Positions 54,214 to 61,263 of a stretch of 64,000 nucleotides of DNA are shown here, piece by piece. Under the pieces are notes generated by a model. The model made no database searches and was not told the DNA's origin. It worked only from the letters and a program-made list of their open reading frames with translations. The translations under genes were made by a program, and so were the position numbers. Source of the stretch: Hoeflea sp038900095 (GTDB lineage Bacteria; Pseudomonadota; Alphaproteobacteria; Rhizobiales; Rhizobiaceae). The stretch spans positions 310,001 through 374,000 of the forward strand of contig NZ_JBBMQQ010000003.1 in NCBI RefSeq assembly GCF_038900095.1, read 5' to 3'. The stretch's first letter is position 1. The number at the start of each line of letters is the position of its first letter.

Positions 54214-54966
54214 TTACTCCGTCGCGCCGCGGCACCAGTCGAGCGATCGCGAAGCGAACCGGCTGGCGTCAGAAGGATTGTCGTGCTCCATGATATAGAG
54301 CGTGGCCGGTGTGTGAGCCTTCAGCTCCCTGAACAGTCCCGGCCAGTCGACCGTGCCATGGCCGACATCGGCCCAGCCGTCTTCGTCGGCTGCTTCACCG
54401 GCGGCGGCAATGTCCTTGACGTGCACCGCGGTGATCCGTTTGCCGTGCCGGGCAATCCAGTCCATCGCATCCGCGCCGCCGCGAATGACCCATGCAATAT
54501 CGGCCTCCCAATCCATGTCCGGCGCCGTTTCCAGCAGGATCTGCATCGGCACCGACCCGTCGGCCAGCGGCACAAATTCAAAGTCATGGTTGTGCCAGCC
54601 GAAACCGAAGCCCGCGGCGCGCACCTTTTCGCCGACCGCGCCGAGGCGGGCGGCGAACGCCTGCCAACCTGCCTTGTCGGCGGGACGTTTGTCTGCGGCG
54701 ATATGAGGGCAGTAGATCCGCTCCACGCCAAGGATCGAGGCGGTCTTGAAGACGTCGTCGATATCGCCTTCCAGCGCGTCGATGGAGAAATGCCCGGATG
54801 GCATTGCCAGGCCGTTTTGGTCCAAGAGCTTGCGAAAAGCGGACGGGTCCTCATAGACCCCGCCAAAGCCCTCGACATTTTTGTAGCCCGTGCGGGCGAG
54901 CATCGCCAGGACGTCCGGCCAGGGCTGGAAATTGCGGGCACTGTAGAGCTGAAACGAGAAATTCAT
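54214..54966 (-). CDS. Sugar phosphate isomerase/epimerase-like TIM-barrel protein
   Basis: 250 residues of the xylose-isomerase-like TIM-barrel (AP endonuclease 2) family. Candidate metal ligands lie in FGWHNHDFEFVP, DIAWVIRGGAD, VHVKDIA and the end LYIMEHDNPSD. Proteins of this group isomerise or epimerise sugars or keto-inositols; the substrate cannot be inferred. It is placed between the ABC ATPase gene and the Gfo/Idh gene, with 129 bp to the ATPase gene. Confidence 0.88.
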   Translation of the reverse strand: MNFSFQLYSARNFQPWPDVLAMLARTGYKNVEGFGGVYEDPSAFRKLLDQNGLAMPSGHFSIDALEGDIDDVFKTASILGVERIYCPHIAADKRPADKAGWQAFAARLGAVGEKVRAAGFGFGWHNHDFEFVPLADGSVPMQILLETAPDMDWEADIAWVIRGGADAMDWIARHGKRITAVHVKDIAAAGEAADEDGWADVGHGTVDWPGLFRELKAHTPATLYIMEHDNPSDASRFASRSLDWCRGATE

Positions 54967-55095
54967 CGGATTGGACTTTCCTGATTATGCCTTGTCTGAA
55001 TAGCGTCTGGTTTGCTGTTTGATCATCGACCGGGGAAGACCGGTCGAAATTGCTGCAAGGTCGAATGCCCCGGCCGGAGCGAGAGGCTCGTCGCC

Positions 55096-56178
55096 TCAGA
55101 GCCGGAGTTCGGTCGCCGCGTCGAAAATCGAGGCCTTGGCCGGATCGAAGCCGATCCGGACGGTCTGGCCGGGGTGCAGTTCGCTCTGGCCGTCAACACG
55201 GAAGCGGAATTCCCTGCGATCGAGCACGGCCCAGACAAGGGTGTCTGCTCCCATCGGTTCGACTACCTCGATTTCGACATCGGCGCTGAAGGGCTCGTCC
55301 GAAGCGGCGGGTCCGCAGGTCACGTGTTCCGGCCTGATCCCGAAGATGGCCTTGCCCGGCCGGTCATTGCTGACAAAGGGATACCGCGACAGCGCAATCC
55401 GGCTGGAGTCGAAACCGAAGACCGGATCAGCGTCCCCTGAAATCTCGCCTTCGATGAAATTCATCCCGGGCGACCCCATGAAGCCCGCGACATAGAGATT
55501 GACCGGGCGATTGTAGATCTCGTTGGGGGTATCGAGCTGCTGGATGATGCCGTTGCGCATGATGGCGATCCGGTCGGCCAGGGTCAGCGCCTCGATCTGG
55601 TCATGGGTCACATAGACCATGGTGTTCTTGAGCCGGTGATGCAGCCGCTTGATCTCCACGCGCAGTTCGGCGCGCAGCTTGGCATCGAGATTGGACAGCG
55701 GCTCGTCGAACAGGAACACGTCGACATCGCGCACAAGGGCACGACCGATGGCGACGCGCTGGCGCTGACCGCCGGAGAGCTGTGCCGGCTTGCGCTGGAG
55801 CAAAGGCTCGATCTGCAGGACTTCGGCCGCCCGGGCGATGCGCTTGGCAATCTCGTCCTTCGGCATCCGGGCGTTCTTCAGGCCGAACGCCAGGTTCCCC
55901 TCGACCGACATCTGCGGATAGAGCGCATAGGACTGGAACACCATGCCGATGCCACGCTCGCTCGGCTCGGCCCAGGTCACGTTGTTGCCGCCGATGAAGA
56001 TCTGGCCATCGGAGATATCCAGCAAACCGGCAATGCAGTTGAGCAATGTGGACTTGCCACAGCCCGATGGTCCGAGAAGCACCAGGAATTCGCCTTCATC
56101 GATGTCGATGTTGAGCGATTTGAGGACTTCGAGAGATCCGAATTTCAAGGTCAGATCGCGGATCGATACACTGGTCAC
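55096..56178 (-). CDS. Sugar ABC transporter ATP-binding protein (UgpC/MalK type)
   Basis: 360 residues. Walker A GPSGCGKST near 38-46, Q-loop, signature LSGGQRQRVAIGRAL, Walker B FLFDEPLSNLD, then a C-terminal TOBE/OB regulatory domain (IFGIRPEHVTCGP). It energises sugar import. The gene begins with GTG (56178), with AGGG upstream, and follows the permease gene by 5 bp. Confidence 0.94.
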   Translation of the reverse strand: MTSVSIRDLTLKFGSLEVLKSLNIDIDEGEFLVLLGPSGCGKSTLLNCIAGLLDISDGQIFIGGNNVTWAEPSERGIGMVFQSYALYPQMSVEGNLAFGLKNARMPKDEIAKRIARAAEVLQIEPLLQRKPAQLSGGQRQRVAIGRALVRDVDVFLFDEPLSNLDAKLRAELRVEIKRLHHRLKNTMVYVTHDQIEALTLADRIAIMRNGIIQQLDTPNEIYNRPVNLYVAGFMGSPGMNFIEGEISGDADPVFGFDSSRIALSRYPFVSNDRPGKAIFGIRPEHVTCGPAASDEPFSADVEIEVVEPMGADTLVWAVLDRREFRFRVDGQSELHPGQTVRIGFDPAKASIFDAATELRL

Positions 56179-56183
56179 GTTAA

Positions 56184-57116
56184 TTACCCTTTCACCGCGC
56201 CGGCTGCGATGCCGCGCACGAAAAGCTTGCCGGAGACGAAATAGATGATCAGGGGAACGAGCCCGGTGATGATGGTCGCAGCCATATTCACATTGTACTC
56301 CTTCACGCCCTGAACCGAGTTGACGATGTTGTTGAGCTGAACCGTCATCGGGTAGACATCGGGCTTGGTGTAGACCACGCCGAAGAGGAAATCGTTCCAG
56401 ATGCCGGTGATCTGGATGATCATGGCAACGACGAAGATCGGCAGGCTCATCGGCAGCATGATCTTGAAATAGATGCCCCAGAATCCGGCGCCATCGACCC
56501 GCGCCGCCTTGAACAGCTCTTCGGGCACCGATGTGAAGTAGTTACGGAACAACAGCGTCAGGATCGGCATGCCGAAGATGGTGTGCACCAGGATGAGGCC
56601 CGACAAGGTGCCGTAGATGCCGAGTTCGCGCAGCAGGATGACGATCGGATAGAGCATCACCTGGTAGGGAATGAAGGCGCCGAAGATCAGGATGGTGAAG
56701 AACACATCCGCGCCCTTGAAGCGCCAGTTGGCAAGCGCGTAGCCGTTCACCGATGCGATGGCGATCGACAGGACGACCGAGGGTATGGTGATGCGCACCG
56801 AGTTCCAGAAGCCGCGCGACAGGCCATCGCAATTGAGGCCGGTACAGGCCGTGGCCCAGGCTTTCACCCAGGGCTCGAAGGTGACCTCCACCGGCGGGGC
56901 AAAGATGTTGCCGAGCCGGATTTCGGGCATGCCCTTGAGCGAGGTGACGATCATCACGTAGAGCGGCAACAGGTAGTAGACCGAGACCACCAGCAAGGTG
57001 CCGTAGATCATTATGTTGCGTGGAGAAACGGCACGTTTCGGCTTGCCGCCGCGCGGGCCATCAACCATCCCGGCCGGAACGGCGGGACGTGTGGCGGGAT
57101 TGGTCACGTCAGTCAC
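56184..57116 (-). CDS. Sugar ABC transporter permease (MalG type)
   Basis: 310 residues, six spans. The EAA loop reads ELFKAARVDGAGFWGIYFKIMLPMSLP. The start was set at the GTG at 57116, which overlaps the stop of the upstream permease by 8 bp and has GGAGG 8 nt before it; the open frame extends upstream to 57173 only as an overlap with the other gene. It forms the membrane pore with the MalF-type subunit. Confidence 0.92.
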   Translation of the reverse strand: MTDVTNPATRPAVPAGMVDGPRGGKPKRAVSPRNIMIYGTLLVVSVYYLLPLYVMIVTSLKGMPEIRLGNIFAPPVEVTFEPWVKAWATACTGLNCDGLSRGFWNSVRITIPSVVLSIAIASVNGYALANWRFKGADVFFTILIFGAFIPYQVMLYPIVILLRELGIYGTLSGLILVHTIFGMPILTLLFRNYFTSVPEELFKAARVDGAGFWGIYFKIMLPMSLPIFVVAMIIQITGIWNDFLFGVVYTKPDVYPMTVQLNNIVNSVQGVKEYNVNMAATIITGLVPLIIYFVSGKLFVRGIAAGAVKG

Positions 57117-58020
57117 GCTGGCGTCCTCCGAATTCCATGTAGGCCCAGGGGATGAGGACGATGAGAACCGCAAGCAGCATCATCGTCGAGCCGGCAAAGC
57201 CCTGGCCGAGATTCTGCGACAGGAACATCGCGTCATAGACGTATTTCGCCGGGACTTCCGATGCGATGCCGGGTCCGCCCGACGTCTGGGCGACGACGAG
57301 GTCGTAGAGCTTGACGATGCCGGAAGCGATGATCACCAGCGTGGTGACAAAGACCGGCCGCATCATCGGGATGACGATGAAGATATAGGTTTTCCAGGCC
57401 GGGATGCCGTCGACGCGGGCGGCCTTCCAGATGTCCTCGTCGATGCCGCGCAGACCTGCGAGCATCAGGCACATGATAAGGCCGGTGCCCTGCCACAGCC
57501 CGGCAATGAGAATGCCGAAAATGACGATGTTCTGGTTGTTGAGCGGATCGAACGAGAAGCTTTCCCATCCGGCGGAACGAACCACCTTCTGGATGCCGAA
57601 ATCGGGGTTGAGAATCCACTGCCAGACCAGCCCGGTAACGATGAAGGACAGGGCGAAGGGATAGAGCAGGATCGTCCTGAAGGTGTTCTCGAAGCGGATT
57701 TTCTGATCGAGAAGGGCGGCGAGCACAAAGCCGATAACCAGCGAGAAGACCAGCGAACACAGCCCGTAGATGAACAGGTTCTCGATCGCGATCATCCATT
57801 TGGAACTCGACCAGAGACGTTCATACTGATCAAGGCCGATGAAGTTGGCCTTGGGCAGCAGCTTGGATTTTGTAAACGAAAAGACAACAGTCCAGATGGT
57901 CCCGCCCATGAACACCACGAGGGCGGTCAGGATCATCGGGATGGCGGCAATCTTGGCCGCCTTGTTGCGAAACAGGCGTATCGGACGCTGCGCGGCCGCA
58001 GGCGTGCTGGTCGTGGTCAT
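57109..58020 (-). CDS. Sugar ABC transporter permease (MalF/UgpA type)
   Basis: 303 residues, six spans with a basic N-terminus (RLFRNKAAKIAAIPMILTALVVFMGG). The EAA loop reads DIWKAARVDGIPAWKTYIFIVIPMMRP. GGAGAG lies just before the ATG. It is 69 bp after the binding-protein gene and overlaps the MalG-type gene. Confidence 0.93.
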   Translation of the reverse strand: MTTTSTPAAAQRPIRLFRNKAAKIAAIPMILTALVVFMGGTIWTVVFSFTKSKLLPKANFIGLDQYERLWSSSKWMIAIENLFIYGLCSLVFSLVIGFVLAALLDQKIRFENTFRTILLYPFALSFIVTGLVWQWILNPDFGIQKVVRSAGWESFSFDPLNNQNIVIFGILIAGLWQGTGLIMCLMLAGLRGIDEDIWKAARVDGIPAWKTYIFIVIPMMRPVFVTTLVIIASGIVKLYDLVVAQTSGGPGIASEVPAKYVYDAMFLSQNLGQGFAGSTMMLLAVLIVLIPWAYMEFGGRQRD

Positions 58021-58089
58021 CGACGCTCTCCAGGTGACTGATGTCCGCCGGCCCGCGCGAGCGGACCGGCGGCGCGATCAAGAACTTGA

Positions 58090-59322
58090 TCAGTCAGCGT
58101 CTTCGACGATAGCGGCGTAGCGCTTCTGGGCATCTTCCGGAGTGATGCTCTTGTCGTTCAGGAACTCGACCATGAGATCGTTGAACTGGGTCTGCGTATC
58201 GGCAGAGAACACCATGTCGCCGGAAGGCAGAAGGTTGCCGGTCTTGAGGATTTCAAGACCCTTCTTCATGCAGTCATTGGCTGCGGAGAGGTCGATATCG
58301 CCCCGGATCGGCAACGATCCCTTTTTCAGGTTGAAGGCAACCTGGGCCTGCTTCGAGATCATCATCGAAGCCAGTTCAAGCTGTGCCGCGGCCTTTTCCG
58401 GATCCTTCAGTTTCGGGAAATAGAAGGCATCGCCACCGGTCGAGAGATACTCGTGGACACCAAGGCCCGGAAGGCAGGTGTAATCCTTGCCGGCCACCTG
58501 GTTGGCGACCTGGAATTCACCCTGCGCCCAGTCACCCATGATCTGGCCGCCTGCGGTACCGGTGATGACCATGTTGGTGGCCTGATTCCAGTCCTGGACA
58601 TTGGAGCCATCAGCCATTTCGCGGGCATCCGCCATGGCCTGGAAAACCTTGGCCATCTCCGGACCGTTGGCTGCTTCCACGTCCTTGTTCAGGTTGATCT
58701 GCTTCCACAGGTCAAGACCGCCGACACCGATCTGAACGGCGCCGAAGAGCAGGTTCGACTGCCAGGGCTGCTGACCGAGAGCGAGCGGCTGAATGCCGGC
58801 TTCGCGCAGTTTTGGCGCGGCGGCAACATATTCTTCCCAGTTCTTGGGAACAGCAACGCCGGCCTTTTCGAAGGCGGCGTGGGACAGCCACAGCCACTGC
58901 GGCGAATGGATGTTGACGGGCACGCAGTAGATGCGGCCGTCCAGGGTGCAGCTGTCGAGCAGGCTTGGCGGATTGACGATGTCCTTCCAGCCTTCCTTCT
59001 CGGCCAGTTCTGTCAGGTCGAGCATCAGCCCGGCTTCAATCAGTTCCTCGGCCTGGCGGCCATGGTTGAACTGGGTCGCAGCCATCGGATCACCACCGGT
59101 GATGCGGGAAATCATCACCGGGCGGGCAGTGCCGCCACCACCGGCGATGGCGCCGTCGACCCACTTGTTGCCAGTGGCATCAAACATCTTTGCGAATTCG
59201 GCAACCGCTGCGGCTTCACCGCCGGACGTCCACCAATGGGTGACTTCCAGATCAGTCGCGTTGACGGATGTCGAGAGTGCGAGCGCAGAGGCGCCGGCCA
59301 GAAAAAGCTTGAATGTGTTCAT
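58090..59322 (-). CDS. Sugar ABC transporter substrate-binding protein
   Basis: 410 residues, family 1 extracellular binding protein. A signal peptide (FLAGASALALSTSVNA, cut near residue 22) precedes LEVTHWWTSGGEAAAVAEF, the usual start of the mature domain in glucose/mannose- and oligosaccharide-type binding proteins. It delivers the sugar to the MalFG-type permease. GGGAGG is just upstream of the ATG. First gene of the operon, with two LacI-type operators 85-130 bp upstream of it. Confidence 0.94.
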   Translation of the reverse strand: MNTFKLFLAGASALALSTSVNATDLEVTHWWTSGGEAAAVAEFAKMFDATGNKWVDGAIAGGGGTARPVMISRITGGDPMAATQFNHGRQAEELIEAGLMLDLTELAEKEGWKDIVNPPSLLDSCTLDGRIYCVPVNIHSPQWLWLSHAAFEKAGVAVPKNWEEYVAAAPKLREAGIQPLALGQQPWQSNLLFGAVQIGVGGLDLWKQINLNKDVEAANGPEMAKVFQAMADAREMADGSNVQDWNQATNMVITGTAGGQIMGDWAQGEFQVANQVAGKDYTCLPGLGVHEYLSTGGDAFYFPKLKDPEKAAAQLELASMMISKQAQVAFNLKKGSLPIRGDIDLSAANDCMKKGLEILKTGNLLPSGDMVFSADTQTQFNDLMVEFLNDKSITPEDAQKRYAAIVEDAD

Positions 59323-59386
59323 CGAGTTCCCTCCCAGGAATGTTCCTCCTCCCGGCCTCGTTGCTCACGCAGCGTTCCGGGCCCAC

Positions 59387-59407
59387 CGGTGTCCTCACAC
59401 CGTTTTT
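59387..59407 (+). terminator. Terminator-like hairpin facing the lacI-type gene
   Basis: CGGTGT-CCTC-ACACCG followed directly by TTTTT on the plus strand. It sits in the leader of the minus-strand sugar operon, with its T-run touching the first LacI-type operator. It would stop plus-strand (antisense) transcription entering from the operon side. Confidence 0.5.
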
Positions 59408-59419
59408 AAATCGATTACA
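59406..59419. promoter_or_regulatory. LacI-type operator, site 1
   Basis: TTAAATCGATTACA: a half-conserved version of the palindrome TGTAATCGATTACA with the central CG step recognised by LacI/GalR regulators. Lies between the binding-protein gene and the LacI gene. Confidence 0.6.
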
Positions 59420-59440
59420 TTGGCGATGAAAATGCTGCAC

Positions 59441-59454
59441 TGCAATCGATTACA
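59441..59454. promoter_or_regulatory. LacI-type operator, site 2
   Basis: TGCAATCGATTACA, one base off a perfect palindrome with a central CG. Same orientation as site 1 and centred 35 bp from it. About 91 bp before the LacI start codon and 119 bp before that of the binding-protein gene. Confidence 0.7.
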
Positions 59455-59544
59455 TAAAGGTTGACCGCGATGAGAATTGGAGTCAAGTGATATTTGCGGA
59501 ACGTGCCTCAAGCGCGTTTCGCAGAACCGGGAATACAGCTCATC

Positions 59545-60570
59545 ATGGAACCAAAAGCCCCTAAAATCACCGATGTGGCAAGGCTCGCAGGGGTCTCCAC
59601 AGCGACCGTGAGCAGGGCTTTGAGCAAGCCGGAAACCGTAGCGGAATCAACACGTAACACCGTTCTTGCAGCGGCCGAGAAGGCCGGCTACCGGGTCAAT
59701 CTCTCGGCCCGCAACCTGCGGCGTCAGCGCACCGGCGCGATTGTCGTTCTGGTGCCAAATCTGGGCAATCCGTTTTTCTCGGAGATCCTCGCGGGGATCG
59801 AAACAGCGCTGTCGGAAGTCGACATCAACATGCTGGTGGTCGACACAAGACAGGCCCACACCAAGCCGCAGCTGGTTCTGGAATATCTGCACGCAACACG
59901 GGCCGACGGAATCATCGCGCTGGACGGTTCGCTGCCGGATGAAATTCTCTCGGTGGCAAGTTCCGGCACCGGGGCGCCGCCGATCATCTTTGCCTGCGAA
60001 TGGACTCCGAAGGGCGAGTTTTCGTCGGTCCGCGCCAACAACACACATGGCGCAGAACTGGCGATTGCACATCTTGCCGGGCTGGGTCACCGCAGGATCG
60101 GAATGCTGACCGGCCCGCAAGACAATGTGCTGACCCACACGCGAAGTGCGGGTGTCCGGCTGGAGATGGCAAGATGCGGGTTTGCGCTGGATCCGTCGCA
60201 TCTGTTTTCCGGCGATTTCACGCTGGAATCGGGTGCGCGCGCGGCCCAGGAATGGCTTGAACTCGACCAGCGCCCCAGCGCGCTGTTTTGCCAATCCGAC
60301 CAGATGGCCTTCGGCTTCATCTCGGAACTGGCCCGAAACGATGTCTCGGTTCCCGACGATGTCTCGGTGGTCGGATTTGACGACATCGACATCGCCCGCC
60401 GCTTCATTCCGGCGCTGACCACCGTTCGCCAGCCGCGCAAGAAACTGGGCCTGTGTGCGGCCAGGATGCTGATTGACCATGTCCGGACAAACACCAGTCC
60501 GGCGATCGAGACGACAATCCTGGAAGTTGAGCTCATCGTGCGGGACAGCACCAAGGCATTTGCCGGTTGA
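59545..60570 (+). CDS. LacI family transcriptional regulator
   Basis: 341 residues. The N-terminal LacI HTH (KITDVARLAGVSTATVSRALSKPETVAESTR) is followed by the hinge helix with RNLRRQRTGAIVVLVPNLGNPFF and a periplasmic-binding-protein-like sugar domain to the end. The start at 59545 agrees with family length; the frame is open upstream to 59494. It is divergent from the sugar ABC operon, and the two operators in between indicate that it regulates that operon and probably itself. Effector is likely the imported sugar or a product. Confidence 0.93.
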   Translation: MEPKAPKITDVARLAGVSTATVSRALSKPETVAESTRNTVLAAAEKAGYRVNLSARNLRRQRTGAIVVLVPNLGNPFFSEILAGIETALSEVDINMLVVDTRQAHTKPQLVLEYLHATRADGIIALDGSLPDEILSVASSGTGAPPIIFACEWTPKGEFSSVRANNTHGAELAIAHLAGLGHRRIGMLTGPQDNVLTHTRSAGVRLEMARCGFALDPSHLFSGDFTLESGARAAQEWLELDQRPSALFCQSDQMAFGFISELARNDVSVPDDVSVVGFDDIDIARRFIPALTTVRQPRKKLGLCAARMLIDHVRTNTSPAIETTILEVELIVRDSTKAFAG

Positions 60571-60587
60571 AACACCGGGGAATATTC

Positions 60588-60597
60588 CTTATATAAG
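60588..60597. promoter_or_regulatory. CTTATATAAG palindrome upstream of the ArsR-type gene
   Basis: A perfect 10-bp A/T-rich palindrome, 26 bp before the start codon of the ArsR-family gene. It also contains a TATAAG that could be a -10 element, so repressor binding here would block transcription. BigR-type repressors bind A/T-rich dyads; the match is by type, not by exact consensus. Confidence 0.45.
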
Positions 60598-60622
60598 AGA
60601 TTATTGATGTTTACGGAACGGG

Positions 60623-60958
60623 ATGCCGGAGATGCTTGAATCACAAGACATGCTCGAAATGGAACCGCGCATGGGCGAAGCGGCAAAGCTGATGGAGATG
60701 CTGTCGCAGCCGGTGCGGTTGCGGATTCTCTGCATCCTGCTGGACGGCGAACAGAGCGTGCTGAAACTGGCCGACATGGCCGGCCTGTCGCAACCGGCGA
60801 TGTCGCACCATCTGCGCAAGCTGCGTGATGCCGACCTGGTCAACACCAGACGCGATGCCCAGACCATCTACTATTCGCTCAAGGGCAAGGAAGTGGGCGC
60901 GGTGCTGGAAGTTCTGCACAACCTCTATTGCACCCCTTCGGGGAAACCCGCCTGCTGA
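60623..60958 (+). CDS. ArsR/SmtB family repressor, SqrR/BigR-like (two-cysteine persulfide sensor type)
   Basis: 111 residues. The winged helix is clear: EMLSQPVRLRILCILLDGEQSVLKLADMAGLSQPAMSHHLRKLRDADLVNTRRDAQTIYYSL. The metal-binding CVC motif of arsenic sensors is absent. Instead Cys37 (RILC) and Cys103 (NLYC) are 66 residues apart, the same spacing as the redox pair of SqrR (41 and 107) and BigR (42 and 108), which form a tetrasulfide link on reaction with sulfane sulfur. A further Cys ends the protein. It lies upstream of a SoeA-like sulfite dehydrogenase gene in the same direction, which fits a sulfur-responsive role. An ATG three codons later is also possible. Confidence 0.85.
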   Translation: MPEMLESQDMLEMEPRMGEAAKLMEMLSQPVRLRILCILLDGEQSVLKLADMAGLSQPAMSHHLRKLRDADLVNTRRDAQTIYYSLKGKEVGAVLEVLHNLYCTPSGKPAC

Positions 60959-61263
60959 GCATTCGCTCTCTCCTGGCGGACCTCGAGGCATGACATTCCG
61001 TCTCCCGCCGGCCAAGCTGTCCCTGGCTTGGCGTCCGGACGATCCGTCCACCACGCGGGCAGCCACACCCTTACGCATTGTTCCGCTTCATCTGGACTTA
61101 GAAGTAGTCGATCTGGCTTTATCTGCCCGGCTTGACATTTAGTCGGCTGCGCGGTCCGTTTAGCCTGCGATCGCGGAGGCGGACGCTGTCGGTTTGCCTT
61201 GCGGGGCGAAGACGAAAACGTGGTGCGACCGGATGATCGGGCAGCACGTCTTGGGGAGGGTGA
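60959..61263. other. 305-bp region between the ArsR-type gene and the soeA-like gene
   Basis: No gene is apparent. A TTGACA at 61132-61137 is a possible -35 element, but no well-spaced -10 follows. The long leader ends in GGGGAGGG just before the start codon at 61264. No second copy of the CTTATATAAG palindrome was seen. Confidence 0.4.
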
